This document shows, piece after piece, positions 29,201 through 41,600 of a DNA stretch of 63,651 nucleotides. Source of the stretch: Mycobacterium kyorinense (lineage in GTDB: Bacteria > Actinomycetota > Actinomycetes > Mycobacteriales > Mycobacteriaceae); contig NZ_LQPE01000021.1 in the NCBI RefSeq assembly GCF_002101735.1, forward strand, positions 1 to 63,651, read 5' to 3'. The position numbers were made by a program, and so were the translations under genes. The notes under the pieces are model-generated. The model worked only from the letters and a program-made list of their open reading frames with translations. It was not told the origin of the DNA and ran no database searches. Each line of letters begins with the position of its first letter. Positions within the stretch are counted from its first letter, which is position 1.

Positions 29201-30786
29201 GCGAGGACAGCCAGGATGGCGACGATATAGCGCGGCGAGCGCGGCAGCGCCAATGCCACTACCGCTTCGGGTCCGACGCCGTAGCGGGCCAGCTCCTGTG
29301 CCAGCCGGCACGCTTCGGCGTGCAACTCGGAATACGTATACCGCTCACCGTTGCCGGCGGCCAGCGCCTCGGCCTCCGGGGTGGCGCGTGCCTGTCGTTC
29401 GAAGATCTCCCAGACCGTGGTGTGCTCCACCGCCGGCGCCGGCCGCGCCGCGATGTCACGCTCAGCCTCGCTGAGAATATCGAGCGCGTCGGGAGTGCCG
29501 TCGCCGACATCCGGCAGTTGCCGCAGCACGCCAAGCAGCCGTTCGCCGAGCTGGTCGGCCGGAAGATGCGGCAGCGCTTCGGAAATCGCCTCGACGACCA
29601 CTGCCAGCGCGTCGCCGCTCAGGTGCGAGACGATGGTCAGCGGGTAGTGCGTCAGGCTTTCCATCTCCACCGGAGTGAACCGGGCGCCATCGGGTTCGGT
29701 CACCGTTTTGATGGCGTCTTCGATGGGGGCGTTCTCGAACACGAACATGCTGTCGAACAGGGCTCCCTGGCCGTGCGCGCGCTGCAGTTCCGAGAGGCTG
29801 AAATAGCCGATGTCGCGCATCGCCGACAACTCGCGCTGCAATCGCAAGCATTGCTCGACCACTGATTCCGTGCCGCGGAGGCGATGCACGACCGGCACGG
29901 CATTGATGAACAACCCGACCATGCTTTCCACACCGGTCAAGTTCTCCGGGCGGCCGGACACGACGGTGCCGAACACGACGTCGCGGCGGTCGGTGATCCT
30001 GCCGAGCACGACGGCCCACGCGAAAAGGACCGCGGTGCCCAGCGTGATCCCCGAACTGCTTGCCCAGTGCCGCAGCCGCGTCGTGTCGGCGGCGGGCAGC
30101 AGCAGTGATGCCTTCTCCGGGACACGCTGTCCCGCAACGACGCCGGCGTCGGCCACCATCAGCGGTCCGGACACACCCTGCAGATAAGCGCGCCACTTGT
30201 CGAGCGCCGCCGCCTTGTCCTGCGCGGCGAGCCAGACAATGTAGTCCCGGTAGGGACGCGCCGGTGGCAGCGCCTCCAGCGATCCGCCGGCCCGGTACAC
30301 GGCGAGCATTTCGGTGAAGAACACCGCCAGCGCCCAGCCGTCCACCACGATGTGGTGCGCGGTGAAGATCATCCGCCGCCTGGTCTCGCCCGACACGCTG
30401 AGCAGCAGGACGCGCAATGCCGGGCCCCGGCTCAGATCAAACCGGCGGCGCCGCTCTGACCGCGCAATGGACTCGAATTCCGTTGGCGCGGCGATACGTT
30501 CGGACCACGGCAGCCTTGCTTCGGCGGGCACGATCTGAACCGGTTTTTCCACCCCACGATCCCAGAAGGCGGCACGCAGGTTGGGATGCCGGTCCAGCAT
30601 GGCCTGGGCGCTGCGGCGCAGCAGTTCCACGTCGACCGGCCCGTCGATGTCCACCACGAACTGCATGCTGTAGAGGTCGACGCTGTCCTCGGCCAGCCGG
30701 TGGAGCGCAAACAACCCTTCTTGTAGGGGTGTGAGGGCCAGCACGTCCTCGATCTGGGGCGGGGCGCTCACGACTGTTCTTGCCAT
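26260..30786 (-). CDS. mbtF: Mycobactin NRPS MbtF
   Basis: Adds the terminal lysine-derived unit of mycobactin. The 1508 residues are arranged condensation (HHIVVDGW near 147), adenylation ([14 protein letters not shown] near 612, [12 protein letters not shown]), carrier protein ([11 protein letters not shown] near 999) and an epimerisation domain. The last has [10 protein letters not shown] near 1189, EGHGR near 1322 and [12 protein letters not shown]. tuberculosis MbtF is similar (about 1461 residues). The start at ATG 30786 overlaps mbtE by 19 nt. GTG 30771, overlapping the mbtE stop by 4 nt, is an equally good alternative. Confidence 0.9.
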   Translation of the reverse strand: MARTVVSAPPQIEDVLALTPLQEGLFALHRLAEDSVDLYSMQFVVDIDGPVDVELLRRSAQAMLDRHPNLRAAFWDRGVEKPVQIVPAEARLPWSERIAAPTEFESIARSERRRRFDLSRGPALRVLLLSVSGETRRRMIFTAHHIVVDGWALAVFFTEMLAVYRAGGSLEALPPARPYRDYIVWLAAQDKAAALDKWRAYLQGVSGPLMVADAGVVAGQRVPEKASLLLPAADTTRLRHWASSSGITLGTAVLFAWAVVLGRITDRRDVVFGTVVSGRPENLTGVESMVGLFINAVPVVHRLRGTESVVEQCLRLQRELSAMRDIGYFSLSELQRAHGQGALFDSMFVFENAPIEDAIKTVTEPDGARFTPVEMESLTHYPLTIVSHLSGDALAVVVEAISEALPHLPADQLGERLLGVLRQLPDVGDGTPDALDILSEAERDIAARPAPAVEHTTVWEIFERQARATPEAEALAAGNGERYTYSELHAEACRLAQELARYGVGPEAVVALALPRSPRYIVAILAVLAAGGGYLPVDITLPAARIESIARQANPVLAVSEAGYRKLLPAGLPTLLLDDPAVAERISQRSDTPPAVRRQPDHSAYVIFTSGSTGEPKGVVGTNAALLGYFADHRERVYGPARSRLGRPLRIAHAWSFSFDASWQPMVGLLDGHALHLFDADEMRDADRLVRGMGAHRIDMIDTTPSMFVQLHAAGLSESPPSVLALGGEAIDTALWEHLRALSPTAVYNCYGPTETTVEAVVAPVQDYPAPTIGIPNAGTVGYVLDSALRMVPTGVVGELYLSGAQLARGYVGRPGLTAARFVADPLRPGHRMYRTGDLVRRLPHGGYAYIGRSDTQVKIRGYRVEVGEIEAALRSRPEVHDAAVSVLRRGGGAQLVGFVVWRDNTAGDPVLLRARLTERLPSYMVPARIVELPALPVNTNGKLDGHALERLAEQVLAGAGDGAGSASTSTERLLCEVFAEQLGGTAPHIDDDFFSLGLDSIVAISVVHKVARRGLAVSPRMVFAFPSIRQLAAAIDNGTACGAAAERAEYGEVLPLPMVSWLHEYGNYRRFTHTVLLRLPADIEESSIRSMLQLLLDGHDTLRSILHDTPEGPRLVTRAPGVVSAADMLTRIDLPADAEFSSAITRYARQANDQIDPRRGAMLRAVWLCGADHPPVLLISAHHLVVDVVSWHIMLGNLAEAWRALQAGATPKTLPEFTSYRRWSELMWRRAATPEVAAQRDYWAAQVRDPDPALGRRHPDPNRDTWSTLRVTPVITPAHTTERALTRAEPVREFLPTVTAMAVASWRRVRGQDPASGTLLALEGHGRADAVLDTDTTNTVGWFTTAFPVRLGSGAAAVDVEQAERDPGAARALFESVAAQLSTIPHDGLDYGLLRYVERVPELQEAAEPQIQFGYLGRLDLSGVSDQPWSLLTEPYIGALPIDPEPDLPLRFALNISTLVGATEQGSQLITSLRWSTALFDAADIDLLADFWRRGIEALVAGLEYTS

Positions 30787-33700
30787 GCCGCGGTGAGCTC
30801 GGCCAACGCATCGGCGCTCAGCCCGGATGCGCTCATCGGCGTGTACTGCTGGCCGGACGTCGAATTACCTTGAGGCGCGGCCGCGTCGACCGCGGCGGCC
30901 AGCTCACCGATCGTCATGTGCTCGAACACCATTGCCGGTGTCAGCGCCAGACCCTGTGCGCCCGCTTGCGCCGACCATTTGATGGAAATGATGCTGTCAC
31001 CGCCGAGCGCGAAGAAGTTGTCGTCGCGATCAACCCCGGTGATGTCGAGCAACTCCTCCAGCATGGCGATCAACTGCCGCTCCGTTTCCGCCGAGCCGCG
31101 GCCGCCCGCCTGCGACTGGCCGGCGGTCGCCGGAGTCGGCGGCGCAAGCACTTTCGCCAAGTCCGCCGGTGCCAGCAACTCCACGGTCGACACCGGACAA
31201 TCCGGGGTCGTCGCGAACGCGTCGAGGGCGGCTTTCAGGGCATCGGCGATGAGCCGAACAGTCTGCGGTTCGTAGAGATCGGCGTTGGCGACGACTCGCA
31301 CGTCGAGTTCTCCGTGCGACGTGACGTGCATGCTCACGTCCAGGTCCAGCAGCGAGACGTCAAAATCCATCGGAAGCGCCACCACGGTGGTTTGCCCCGT
31401 TGCGGTCAGATCCCGTTGCGTCGCCACCCAGTCCTTGCCACGGAAATGGATCGTGGTCTGGTACAAGGGGTTACGGAAACGTGAGCGCGCCGGTTTGACG
31501 GCTTCGACCAAGCGTTCGACGGGGACTTCCTGGTGCGCGAATGCGTCGAGGACCATGTCGCGGCTGCGGCCCACGATGGCCCGCAGACTCGGGTTGCCGG
31601 ACAGGTCGTTGCGCAGCACCACGATGTTGGCAAACAGACCGACCAGGTTGGTGGTGGCCGGCTCCACACGGGACGCGACCGGGCTGCCCAGCGCGATGTC
31701 GGTGCCGCCACCGAGCTTGTGCACCAAGACCGCAACGGCGGCCTGGTACACCATGAACTCGGTGGCCCCGTTTTGCTCGGCAAGGCGTGCCAGGGCCGCC
31801 CGCTGGGCCGCGGAGATCGTGAACGTCACCACTTCTCCGCGTTTCCCGAGCACCGGTTGGCGTTCGTGGTCGGGCACTATCGACGTCTCGTCGGGCAGGC
31901 CGGCCAGTGCCTCGCGCCAATAGTCGACCTCTGACCCGCCCCACGCGCTGGGCTCGTCGAAGGCGTTGCGCTGCCACAGCGCATAGTCCACGAATTGGAT
32001 CGGCAGTGTGCTCCACTGTGGCGGCTGCCCCGCCAGCCGTGCCCGGTAGGCCGCGACGAGGTCGTCGTAGATGATTTCCAGCGACGCGTGGTCGCCGACG
32101 ATGTGATGGACGATCACCAGCAGCACATGGGTATCCGGGTCGACCGCCAGCAGGGTCGCCCGGATCAGCGGCCCGGCCTCGGGTGTCAAGACGTCACGAC
32201 GCGACGAGGCGATCGTCTCGTCGACCTGAGCCGCACCAACCTGGCGGACGGGCAGCTCCAGCCCCAGTCGGGGCTGCACGAACTGGTAGGGAATCCCTTC
32301 GTGCTCACCGAAATTGGTACGTAGCGCCTCGTGGCGGGCCACGACGTCGTTCAGCGCCTCCGCCAGCGCGGTGGTGTCCAGCGGACCGCTGAACCGAAGC
32401 GCCAGCGGCAGGTTGAACGCATCGCGGGCGCCGTCCATCCGGTACTGGAACCAGGCGGCGAGCTGCGAGTAGGACAGCGGGATCCGCTCGGGGCGCGCGG
32501 CCGCGACGAGTTCGGGGCGGGTCGTTCCCTCGGCGTCGCCGAATGTCTCACCGACGTCCAGGTCGTCGAGGTCGATGTCGAATTCCGCGCGGAACTGGTC
32601 GACCAGGCGGGTCGCCAACCCGGCCGGCGTCGGGGTGTCGAACACGGCACGAACCGCGAGTTCCACGCCGAATTCGGCCCGCACTTGCGCGACCAGTCGT
32701 GCAGCGAGCAGTGAGTGACCGCCCAGTTCGAAAAACGAGTCATCGGCACCGACGCGCTCACAACCGAACAGCCGGGCGAAGATCGAGCAGATTCGTCGCT
32801 CGGTCGTCGTCGCCGGCTCACGGTAGGCGCGTGCCGCGATCGGTGTCGGCGCCGGCAGCGCGCGCTTGTCCAGCTTTCCGCTAACGGTCAGCGGGATCTC
32901 AGGGATCAGCGCAAACGCGTTGGGCAGCATGTAATCCGGCAGCAGCGTGGCGGCATGATCGCGTAACTCGTCGAGGTTCAGCTGGGCCCGGGGCACTACG
33001 TAGGCGGCCAGCATCGGCCCCGCCTCGGTGTCGGTGGCGAGGACCAGGCACTGTTGCACCGCTGGATGCGACGTGATCGCGGACTCGACCTCGCCCGGCT
33101 CGATGCGAAAGCCACGAACCTTGACCTGTTCATCGGCCCGGCCGACAAACTCCAACTCCCCCGCCATGTTCCGGCGGACCAGATCGCCGGTGCGATACAG
33201 CCGCATCCCGGGGTTGAAGGGGTCGGCGACGAACCGCTCGGCGGTCAGGCCCGGACGCCCGAGGTACCCGCGCGCCAATTGCGCACCGCCCAGGTAGAGT
33301 TCGCCGACCACTTCCGCGGGCACCGGCTGCAACTCCTGGTCGAGCACGTAGGTGTACACGTTGCGGTTCGGCACGCCGATCGGCACCACGCCGGTCCCGT
33401 ACGACCGCTCCACCAGCTTGTGCGTCGAGCAGACCACTGCCTCGGTCGGCCCGTAGTGGTTGCGCAACTCGGCGTCGAAGTAGGTGGCGAACTTGTCCGC
33501 GACCTGCCCCGGCAGCGCTTCTCCCCCCACCGGCACGTGCCGCAGCGCCCGCCACTGCTTGACCTCCGGCAGCGCCAGCAGCGTACCGAGCAGCGAGGGC
33601 ACCATGTGCACCACCGTGATGCCATGGCGGTCAATGAGATCGGCGATGTAGTCGATGTCGCCGAACGCCTCGGGTTTGGGAACGACCAGCCGGGCGCCGA

Positions 33701-35759
33701 TCGACAATGTCATGAAGATGTCGGGCAGCGACGCGTCGAAGCTCACCGACGACGACTGCAGCATCCGGTCGTCGGCCGTCATGCTCCACTCGGCGATGAA
33801 TCCGTCCACGTGTTCGGCGATCGCACGATGGGAGACGGCCACCCCTTTGGGCCGCCCGGTCGAGCCGGACGTGTAGATGACGTAGGCCAGGTTGTCCGGG
33901 TGTAGCGGTCGGACACGCTCGGCGTCGGTGACTGTGGCGTCCGGCAAGTGCGCTGCGACGGTTTCGGCGGCGTCGAGCTGCTGTCGCCCGATGACCATGC
34001 GCGGACGGGTGTCCGTGATCAGGTAGTCGATGCGGTCTTGCGGGTAAGACGGGTCGATGGGCAGGTAGGCCGCACCGGCCTTGTGGACGCCAAGCACGGC
34101 GACGATGAACTCGATCGAGGTGGCCAGCCGCAGGCCGATGACGTCTTCGGTGCCGATCCCCTTGCCGATCAGCCAGCGCGCCAAGCGATTCGCGCGGCGA
34201 TGCAGTTCGGCATAGGTCAACTCCGCGTCGTCGGAAACCAGCGCGACCGCATCCGGGGTGGCGGCCGCAACCGACTCGAGCATGGCGACCAGCGTGCTGG
34301 GAGGCGTGGCGACGAGTTCGCCGTGGGACTGCGCCGCAACGGCGGCTCGCTCGCCGGGGCCGAGCATGTCCAGGCCGGTGACCCGGTGGCCCGGCTCACT
34401 CAGCGCGTTGTCCAGTAGCTGCAGGTAGTGGGTCAGCATCTGGTCGACGAGTTCCCCGCGCAGCAGGTCGACCTGGTACTCGATCTCCGCCAGCACGTCC
34501 TCGCGCTCGAGCACGATCGCCATCGCGACAGGAACCGGCGCACTGACCGCACCGAGCTCGAGTTGCCGAATGACGATGCCGTCCAACGAGAATCCGCGGA
34601 CGCTCTTGCGCATGCTGAAGCCCAGGCGGACCAGCTGCTCCATACCGTCGCGCCCCGGCGTCCGCTCCGGATGCGCCTCGTTCACCACCCGGTCGATGCC
34701 GACGCACTGGTGGGCGAAGCCGCCCAGACAGGTTTCGCGCACCGTGTCGACGAACGACGCGAACGAGTCGTGCGGTCCCGCCGCGAGCCGCAGCAACAGC
34801 GTGTTGCCGAAATAGCCGATGGCGTTCTGCGCGGCGGCGCGGCGGTCGGTGACCGGGACGGCCACCACAAAGTCCGCGGCGCCCGTGTAGCGACGGATCA
34901 GCACCCCGAACGCCGCCAGCAACACCGTGAACGGCGACGTGGCGTGCTCGCGGGCAAAGGCTTCGACGCGGCCGAACAGGTCGGCTGGCACTGCGCGGGT
35001 CCGGCGTTCGGCCCGCCGCGACGGATTTGCCGCCGCCGGGCCGGGCAGCTCCACCGGTTCGGGCAACGGCTGCAAGGAGTTTCGCCAGTATGCGACGTCG
35101 GCCTCGGTGGGTTCGGCCGAGGGCGCCAGCACCTCGACAGCGACATACTGGGGCGCTTGGCCGGCCGGCGGCTGCCCGTTGTACGCGGCGCTCAGTTCGC
35201 CGAAGAACAGGTCCCAGCAGTCGTCGTCCCAGCAGATGTGGTGCACGACGAGGAGCAGCACGGATTCGTCGGCGCCGGTGCGGACCACGCTCACCCGCAG
35301 CGGCAGCTCGTTGGCGAGGTCGAACGGCCTGCCGAACTCGCCGGACGCCAGAGCCTCGAGTTGCCGATCGACGTCGGGCAGAGCGGTGAGATCGTGTGTG
35401 CGCCATGGGATCTGGATATCGTCGTGGAATTCCTGATACGGCTCGCCCTCGCCGTCGACGCGGTAGGTGGTGCGCAAAAGGGCATGGCGCGCAACGACTT
35501 CACTCACCGCGGCGCGAAGGCGGCCCTCGTCCAGCGGACCGGTCAACCGGTAGGCGACGCAGATGTTCAGCGTGGAGTCCGAGGGATCCATGGTCTGCAG
35601 AAACCACATCCGGCGCTGGCCGGCGGACAGCTGGTAGCGCTCGCCGGGGCGGATCACCGCCGACTCGCCCCGGTGGCCTGCCGTCGCGCCGCTTTGGGCG
35701 ATGCGCTTGCGGAGCAGTTCCCTGCGGCGGTCCTGCACGGTCTGGGAGTTGTCCGTCAT
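30768..35759 (-). CDS. mbtE: Mycobactin NRPS MbtE
   Basis: Builds the internal N6-hydroxylysine-containing part of mycobactin. The 1663 residues (M. tuberculosis about 1682) are arranged condensation ([10 protein letters not shown]), adenylation ([14 protein letters not shown] near 633, [11 protein letters not shown]), carrier protein ([11 protein letters not shown] near 1015), second condensation ([11 protein letters not shown] near 1216) and second carrier protein ([12 protein letters not shown] near 1590). Both condensation motifs keep His-His and Asp but have Asp or His where Gly is usual after it. ATG 35759 is first gene of the mbtE-F-B operon, 57 bp from an IdeR-box-like site. Confidence 0.92.
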   Translation of the reverse strand: MTDNSQTVQDRRRELLRKRIAQSGATAGHRGESAVIRPGERYQLSAGQRRMWFLQTMDPSDSTLNICVAYRLTGPLDEGRLRAAVSEVVARHALLRTTYRVDGEGEPYQEFHDDIQIPWRTHDLTALPDVDRQLEALASGEFGRPFDLANELPLRVSVVRTGADESVLLLVVHHICWDDDCWDLFFGELSAAYNGQPPAGQAPQYVAVEVLAPSAEPTEADVAYWRNSLQPLPEPVELPGPAAANPSRRAERRTRAVPADLFGRVEAFAREHATSPFTVLLAAFGVLIRRYTGAADFVVAVPVTDRRAAAQNAIGYFGNTLLLRLAAGPHDSFASFVDTVRETCLGGFAHQCVGIDRVVNEAHPERTPGRDGMEQLVRLGFSMRKSVRGFSLDGIVIRQLELGAVSAPVPVAMAIVLEREDVLAEIEYQVDLLRGELVDQMLTHYLQLLDNALSEPGHRVTGLDMLGPGERAAVAAQSHGELVATPPSTLVAMLESVAAATPDAVALVSDDAELTYAELHRRANRLARWLIGKGIGTEDVIGLRLATSIEFIVAVLGVHKAGAAYLPIDPSYPQDRIDYLITDTRPRMVIGRQQLDAAETVAAHLPDATVTDAERVRPLHPDNLAYVIYTSGSTGRPKGVAVSHRAIAEHVDGFIAEWSMTADDRMLQSSSVSFDASLPDIFMTLSIGARLVVPKPEAFGDIDYIADLIDRHGITVVHMVPSLLGTLLALPEVKQWRALRHVPVGGEALPGQVADKFATYFDAELRNHYGPTEAVVCSTHKLVERSYGTGVVPIGVPNRNVYTYVLDQELQPVPAEVVGELYLGGAQLARGYLGRPGLTAERFVADPFNPGMRLYRTGDLVRRNMAGELEFVGRADEQVKVRGFRIEPGEVESAITSHPAVQQCLVLATDTEAGPMLAAYVVPRAQLNLDELRDHAATLLPDYMLPNAFALIPEIPLTVSGKLDKRALPAPTPIAARAYREPATTTERRICSIFARLFGCERVGADDSFFELGGHSLLAARLVAQVRAEFGVELAVRAVFDTPTPAGLATRLVDQFRAEFDIDLDDLDVGETFGDAEGTTRPELVAAARPERIPLSYSQLAAWFQYRMDGARDAFNLPLALRFSGPLDTTALAEALNDVVARHEALRTNFGEHEGIPYQFVQPRLGLELPVRQVGAAQVDETIASSRRDVLTPEAGPLIRATLLAVDPDTHVLLVIVHHIVGDHASLEIIYDDLVAAYRARLAGQPPQWSTLPIQFVDYALWQRNAFDEPSAWGGSEVDYWREALAGLPDETSIVPDHERQPVLGKRGEVVTFTISAAQRAALARLAEQNGATEFMVYQAAVAVLVHKLGGGTDIALGSPVASRVEPATTNLVGLFANIVVLRNDLSGNPSLRAIVGRSRDMVLDAFAHQEVPVERLVEAVKPARSRFRNPLYQTTIHFRGKDWVATQRDLTATGQTTVVALPMDFDVSLLDLDVSMHVTSHGELDVRVVANADLYEPQTVRLIADALKAALDAFATTPDCPVSTVELLAPADLAKVLAPPTPATAGQSQAGGRGSAETERQLIAMLEELLDITGVDRDDNFFALGGDSIISIKWSAQAGAQGLALTPAMVFEHMTIGELAAAVDAAAPQGNSTSGQQYTPMSASGLSADALAELTAAWQEQS

Positions 35760-35816
35760 TGGCTGGTCTCACTTAGTCCGGTTCGCACGAGTCGCGTCAG
35801 CCACCAAAGCATCGCC

Positions 35817-35835
35817 TTAGCATAGGCTATGCTAA
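35817..35835. promoter_or_regulatory. IdeR box, mbtE / GNAT divergent promoter
   Basis: TTAGCATAGGCTATGCTAA matches the mycobacterial IdeR consensus TTAGGTTAGGCTAACCTAA at 15 of 19 positions (hand count) and is symmetric about its centre. It lies between divergent mbtE (start 35759) and the acyltransferase (start 35861), so it can repress both when iron is sufficient. Confidence 0.85.
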
Positions 35836-35860
35836 CCACGCCGAAGCGCGAGGAGAGCTA

Positions 35861-36466
35861 GTGACCTACGTCGACCGATCCGGCGCACAGAGCGCGGGGC
35901 TGGCCTCGCTGGACCTGCAGCACCGCCGGCTGTCCGTGGACCACGGCGCGTTGTCCGGGGAGTTTTCGCTGCGTCGCCTGGACCCGGACGGCGACCTCGA
36001 TCTGATGCATGCCTGGATGAACGATCCGGAGGTGGCCCGGTTCTGGCGGAAACCCTGGCCTCGCGATCGAATCGGCTCGTATCTGCGCGAACAGGACCGC
36101 AGCACGCACTCCGTTCCCGTCCTGGGTGAACTCGACGGGGTGCCGATCAGCTACTGGGAGCTCTATCGCGCCGACCTTGATCCGCTGGCGCGGTACTACC
36201 CGGCCCGCGCGCATGACGTCGGCTTTCACATGCTGCTGGGTCCGGCCCGGTACCGCGGCCGGGGGCTGGCCGCAAGGCTGATGGATGCGATCTCTACCTG
36301 GCTGCTCGACGCCGATCCCAGCGCCACCCGGGTGGTCACCGAGCCTGACGTCACCAACGAGCGAGTGGTCCGGATGCTCGTGCGGGCGGGGTTTTACCGC
36401 CTCGCGCTCGTCGACCTGCCGGACAAGCGGGCGGCCCTGATGGTCCGCGATCGGGAGCAGCCCTGA
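35861..36466 (+). CDS. Siderophore-type lysine N-acyltransferase (GNAT, IucB/MbtK-like)
   Basis: The 201-residue GNAT-fold protein resembles siderophore acyltransferases: LMHAWMNDPEVARFW, ISYWELYRADLDPLARYY and DVGFHMLLGPARYRGRGLAARLM (acyl-CoA or ACP phosphopantetheine loop), with a C-terminal RRMAL-like KRAALMV. MbtK in M. tuberculosis acylates the N6-hydroxylysine but is encoded in another locus; here a relative sits inside the mbt cluster. Chain length is not predictable. GTG 35861 has AGGAGAG just upstream. It shares an IdeR-box-like site with mbtE. It may be MbtK itself or an extra short-chain acyltransferase. Confidence 0.8.
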   Translation: MTYVDRSGAQSAGLASLDLQHRRLSVDHGALSGEFSLRRLDPDGDLDLMHAWMNDPEVARFWRKPWPRDRIGSYLREQDRSTHSVPVLGELDGVPISYWELYRADLDPLARYYPARAHDVGFHMLLGPARYRGRGLAARLMDAISTWLLDADPSATRVVTEPDVTNERVVRMLVRAGFYRLALVDLPDKRAALMVRDREQP

Positions 36467-36477
36467 CGGCCGGCAGC

Positions 36478-36496
36478 TTATGTTAGCCTTCGCTAA
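36478..36496. promoter_or_regulatory. IdeR box upstream of the thioesterase-mbtC-mbtD operon
   Basis: TTATGTTAGCCTTCGCTAA matches the IdeR consensus at 14 of 19 positions (hand count). It lies 11 bp after the acyltransferase stop and 41 bp before the thioesterase start, giving this operon its own iron-controlled promoter. Confidence 0.72.
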
Positions 36497-36537
36497 GTTT
36501 TGGGGCCGCGGAGTCTGGCGATCGAGAGGTGGGGCCC

Positions 36538-37296
36538 ATGCCGCGCACGTTGGGTTGGATCAGGCAGTTCCACAAACCCGATTCGCCTGAGCGGCCCGTC
36601 CTGCTGGTCTTTCCGCATGCCGGCTCCGGCGCGTCGGCCTACCGCGACTTCTCCAAAGTCCTCAGTAGCACGTTCTCCGTGCTGGTCTTTCAATACCCGG
36701 GGCGCCAGGACCGGGCCGGTGAAGCGCCGCTGCTGTCCCTGCCGGCGATGGCGGCCGCCGCGTTCGAGGAGTTCTCCCGCTCGGAGCACAACCGCGACGT
36801 CCCGATTGTCACCTTCGGTCACAGCATGGGCGCATTGGTCGCGTTCGAGTTCGTGCGGATCGCCGAGTCGAGCGGGATCGACGTGCGCCAACTCAACGTC
36901 TCTGCCGCGGTGGCGCCCAGCCACGTCGCCGCCAAGCCACCGCATCCCACCGACGACGAGGCCATCCTCAACCACCTCGCGACGCTCGAGGGCACCGAGA
37001 CGGACGTGTTCGCCAACCGCGAGCTGATGAGGCTGGCGCTGCCGGTCATCAAGGCCGACTACCAAGCCTTCGATGCCTACGACTGCGCGCCAGACGTCAA
37101 GGTGGCGGCGCCGATTCAGGCGATGGGGGGCGACCAGGATCCTTACGTCACGCTGGGCGACCTCTACGGGTGGGGCAAGCACACCGACACCGCGACCGTC
37201 ACGGTGTTCGACGGCGGGCACTTCTACCTCACGGATCACATCGACGCGGTGGCGACGTTGTTGACGGCATCCGCCCAGTGCGAGCAGACTGCGTGA
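36538..37296 (+). CDS. Type II thioesterase, free-standing (mycobactin pathway)
   Basis: The 252-residue alpha/beta hydrolase has VLLVFPHAGSGASAYRDFS at the N-terminus, nucleophile elbow FGHSMGALVAFEF (Ser about 99) and C-terminal catalytic GGHFYL, the pattern of thioesterases that remove blocked acyl groups from NRPS/PKS carrier proteins or release products. It probably supplies the function fused to the C-terminus of M. tuberculosis MbtB and missing from MbtB here. The name mbtT is, I believe, used for this gene in some species. ATG 36538 has GAGAGG 8 nt upstream. Its stop overlaps the mbtC start by 4 nt. Confidence 0.88.
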   Translation: MPRTLGWIRQFHKPDSPERPVLLVFPHAGSGASAYRDFSKVLSSTFSVLVFQYPGRQDRAGEAPLLSLPAMAAAAFEEFSRSEHNRDVPIVTFGHSMGALVAFEFVRIAESSGIDVRQLNVSAAVAPSHVAAKPPHPTDDEAILNHLATLEGTETDVFANRELMRLALPVIKADYQAFDAYDCAPDVKVAAPIQAMGGDQDPYVTLGDLYGWGKHTDTATVTVFDGGHFYLTDHIDAVATLLTASAQCEQTA

Positions 37297-38600
37297 GCGC
37301 CGACGACCCGATCGTCATTTCCGGGATGGCCGTCGAGGCGCCCGGCGGAATCGACACTCCCGCCGCGTTGTGGTCGGCGCTGGCCGAATCCAGAGAGCTG
37401 ATCACCCCGTTCCCGCGCGATCGCGGCTGGCCGCTCGAGCAGCTGCTGTCGGTGTCGCGGCTCGACGGCTGGGGCCGGGTGTGCGACGCCGGTGGATTCC
37501 TCGACGGCGCAGCGATGTTCGACCCGGCGCTGTTCGGCACCACCTACCGCGAAGCCCTGGTGATGCACCCGCAGCAGCGGGTCGCGATGCGGGTGGCGTG
37601 GAAGGCGCTGGAGAATTCCGGGATCAACCCGGCCACACTCGACGGCGAAGAGGGTGGCTGTTTCATCGGAATGTCGCCGATGGAGTACGGCCCGCGGGCA
37701 GCGACCGCCGACGCCTACAGCGGCCACCGGATCGCCAGCCTGGGACAACTGGGCGCGGCAGGGCGCATCTCGCACAGCCTCGGCCTGACCGGCCCGTCGA
37801 TGTGTGTCGATTCGGCGTGCGCATCGTCACTGAGCGCGCTGCACCTGGCCGCCACCGCGGTGCAAACCGGCGAATGCGACTGGGCACTCGCCGGCGGGGT
37901 GTGCGTAATGGGTTCTCCCGGTGCGTTTTTCGAGTTCGCACGGCTCAATGCGCTGTCCGAGGACGGTCATTGCCGGGCGTACGCCGACGACGCCAGCGGC
38001 ACCGTTTGGGGCGAAGGCGCAGGCGTGGTTCTTGTCGAACGGGAGTCGCGGGCACGGCAACTCGGACATCCCGTCTACGGGCGCATTCTGGCCATCCGCA
38101 CCAACCACAACGGGAAGGGCAAGCCGATCCTGGTTCCGCGGGTGCGCGCCCAAGAACAGCTCATCCGCAAGACGCTCGACGCGGCGGGGATCGACCCGGC
38201 CGATGTGGGCATGGTCGAAGGCCATGGCACCGCAACCCTTGCGGGCGACCCGGTCGAACTGCTCGCCCTTTTCAAGACTTACGGCGCAGCGGGCTCCACC
38301 GCGCTGCTGGGCTCGATCAAGTCGAATGCCGGACACGCGCAAGCGGCATCCGGCATCCTCGGACTGATCAAACTACTGCTCGCGGGGCAGCACGGCCTCA
38401 TTCCGCCAACCTTGTTCTCGGACAACCCGACCACCAAGCTGGACTGGGATCTCGTCGGTATGCGATTGGCTACCAAGCTGCACCGCTGGGACCCCAAAAA
38501 CGGCGTCCGGTACGGTGCCGCGTCGTCGTTCGGCGCCGGAGGTGCCAACGCGCACGCCATCATCGCCATGCCCGTAAGTGAGACCAGTGACGACTCGTAG
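37293..38600 (+). CDS. mbtC: Mycobactin polyketide ketosynthase MbtC
   Basis: The 435-residue beta-ketoacyl synthase lacks other PKS domains. The Cys-His-His catalytic set is visible: VDSACASSLSAL, VEGHGTATLAGDPVE and SNAGHAQAASGI. With MbtD it forms the two-carbon extension that yields the beta-hydroxy acid of mycobactin. M. tuberculosis MbtC is about 444 residues. GTG 37293 overlaps the thioesterase stop (GTGA). The 3' end overlaps the mbtD start. Confidence 0.93.
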   Translation: MSADDPIVISGMAVEAPGGIDTPAALWSALAESRELITPFPRDRGWPLEQLLSVSRLDGWGRVCDAGGFLDGAAMFDPALFGTTYREALVMHPQQRVAMRVAWKALENSGINPATLDGEEGGCFIGMSPMEYGPRAATADAYSGHRIASLGQLGAAGRISHSLGLTGPSMCVDSACASSLSALHLAATAVQTGECDWALAGGVCVMGSPGAFFEFARLNALSEDGHCRAYADDASGTVWGEGAGVVLVERESRARQLGHPVYGRILAIRTNHNGKGKPILVPRVRAQEQLIRKTLDAAGIDPADVGMVEGHGTATLAGDPVELLALFKTYGAAGSTALLGSIKSNAGHAQAASGILGLIKLLLAGQHGLIPPTLFSDNPTTKLDWDLVGMRLATKLHRWDPKNGVRYGAASSFGAGGANAHAIIAMPVSETSDDS

Positions 38601-41600
38601 CTACCGGCTGCCCGACGGTACCGTCCCCATCCTGCTGTCCGCGCCGACTCCCGACCTGGTTGGCCAGGAGGCCGCCGCGTTGCTTGGGTACGCGACGGCC
38701 CACCCGCAGACAACGCCAGATGCGATCGCCGGCATGCTGTTTCGCACCCGCACGCCACGCTTGCATCGGGCGCTGGCCATGGTCACCACCCGCGACGAGT
38801 TACTCGATGCGTGTAAGGCAATTGCCGATGGCCGCGACCACGGTTCGGTGGTGCGCAATGACACCCCCGCGATGGCGCGCAACCTCGCCTTTGTCTTTCC
38901 CGGTCAGGGCGGCCAGCGACCCGGGATGGGCCGAATCTTCTACCGCTCGGTGCCCGCGTATCGCGCCGAGGTCGATCGCTGCGTGGCAGCCTTCCAGAAC
39001 GTCAGCGGCGAATCGCCGTTGGATTACCTTCTGGCAGAAGATTTCCCGGCCGAAGACACCGCCAGAACCGTCCAGCCCGCCTTGTTCGCCCAAATGGCCG
39101 GCCTGGCCGCAATGTGGCGCTCATTCGGTGTCGAACCGAAGATCACGATCGGACACAGCCAAGGCGAGATCGCCGCGGCGTATGTGTCCGGTGCGATCAC
39201 CCTGGCTGACGCCGTGCACCTCGTGGAAATCCGGTCGCACGCGGCCGACGAGTTCATCACCGGTGACTACGCGATGGCCGTGCTGGCCGCCGACCGAGAC
39301 ACCTGCGAAAGCGAACTGGCACGCAGCACGGGCTGGGCAGAGCTATCCGTCGTCAATTCCCCCGGAATGACCGGGATCTCGGGCGAGCGCGACGCGGTGC
39401 AGCGCATCGTGGACGCACTCAGCGAAAGGGGCACGTTCGCCCGGATCATCCGGGTTCGTTACCCCGCGCACACCAGCATGATCAACGCACTCGCCGAAAA
39501 GGTCCGCGCCGCCGCACAGCGCCAGCTGCGAAACCCCGCGTTCCTCGACACGGACATCCCCTGCGTGAGCGCTACCCTCGGCGGTCCGATCAGCAGCGAC
39601 CTGCCGGTCGACCACTACTGGTTCTGGAACCTGCGCAACACCGTTCGATTCGACAAAGCCGTCGCGGCGGCATTGCGTCTTGGCGCCGACACCTTCGTCG
39701 AATTGGCCGAACATCCGACGCTGCAGTTGGCGATCGAGGAAAACCTCGCCGCCGCGGCTGGTGACCGCGCGACCGTGGTGGTCGGCACGTCGACCCGAAA
39801 TGCCAGCGGCCTGGGCGATTTCACCCGCAATCTGGCGCTGCTGGCGGTCCATGACCAGGATTACCGCTGGGAGAGCCTGTGCACCGAGTCGGCGGGTCCT
39901 ACCCCGCTGCCGCTGCCCGATTTTCCGAACACGCGCATGAACGAAGTGCCGCTGTGGCTGCCTTATGACGGCGGCGCACCCGAGAGCCAGCCCGGCGCCG
40001 CGCCCACTGCAGAGCACCCCCGGCCGCAACTGCTCGCCGAGCGCTGGGTCCGGCTGGCGCAGCGCTCGCTGATGCCGCCACGCGCCATCGGCATCATCGA
40101 TCACACCGGGTCCTGCTCCGAACTGGCCGCGGCGCTCTGCGCAGCGGCGGGAGACGTCGGCGCCACAGCATGCGTCGTCGAGCCTCAAAGCCAGTACAAC
40201 GCAGCCGATCTCGACACCTACGTCATCCTCCTGCCACCATCGCCGGAACAGGACGACGCCGCCGCGGTGACCGACGTCGCCTCGTTCTTCGGGAATCGCG
40301 CGTGGTGGCCGGACATCGCCGACACCATCACCGACTGCTGGCTGGTGACCGTGGCCGGCGAGAAGGTGGTCGCCGGCGATCCACCGCCCGATCTGGTGCA
40401 CGCGGCGGCCAGCGCCGGCTTCCGCAGTATCGGCGCCGAATTTCCGCGGGTGGCGTTCCGGCACCTCGATCTGCCCCCCGCACCATCGTCTGCCGAATCC
40501 GCAATCCTCGCAGCGCTGCACACCAAGGAGGAGTCCGAGCTTGCGCTGCGCGACGGCGCTCTGTACGCCAAGCGGATCGTGCCGGGCACTGCCGGCGACC
40601 CGTCCGCTCCGAATCCCCGTGAGCATGTGGTGATCACCGGGGGTACCGGCAATCTCGGGCTGGAGTTCTGCGAACACTTCGCTCGCCGCGGAGCGCGCCG
40701 CATCACACTGGTGAGCCGGTCGGGCGAAACCGCCGCGGTCGCCAACCGGCTGCGGCAGATCCGGTCAACCACCTCGACGCGGATCGACACGCCCAGATGC
40801 GATGTCGGCGACGAGGCGGCGGTGTCGCGGCTTGCCGAGAATCACGGCGACGTGCCGGCGGATCTGATAATCCATGCCGCGCTGGCATATTCGGATGTCG
40901 AATGGCAAGACGTCACCGCCGGCAAGGTCGAGGAAGCGTTGCGCGCCAAGGTGGTCGGCATCTGGCGTCTGCTGCGTGCATTTCCGCGGACCGATGCCTG
41001 CCGCATCCTGCTGTGTTCGTCGGCGGCGGCAACAATCTGCGGTCGCGGCCAGATTGTCTACGCCGCTGCCAATCGCATGCTCGACGCCATGGCGCACCGG
41101 TTGCGGTCCGAGGGTTTCGATTGTGTGTCGGTGCAGTGGGGTCAGTGGACGGTCCACAGTCTGGACGACGCCGGCCTGGCGAAGGTGACCGCCACCGGCC
41201 TGCTGCCGATGCTCCCGGCCGACGCGCTCGCGGTGGGAATGACCCGGTTGCCGGACAATGCGATTGTCGCGGCGTTCGATCTGGATCGCGCACAACCGGT
41301 GCTGGCAGCCTACGGCTACGGTCCGCTGATCTCCGAACTGGTTGCCCCGGCCGCCGTTGCCCCGGCTGCCGCACCTGTCGAGGGCGGCGACCTCAAGCAG
41401 CGGCTGACCAGCCTGCTGGCGGGGGCCATCGGCGTCGACGGCGTCGACGCGATCGACGCGGACGTGCCGATGGTCGCGATCGGCCTGGATTCGTTGCAGG
41501 CGCTGGAGTTTCGCCGCCGCGTCAAGAGCGAGTTCGATTACGACCTGGAGGTCTCAGATCTCCTTGGCGGGGCGTCGATCGCCGATGTCCTGGTCCGGCT

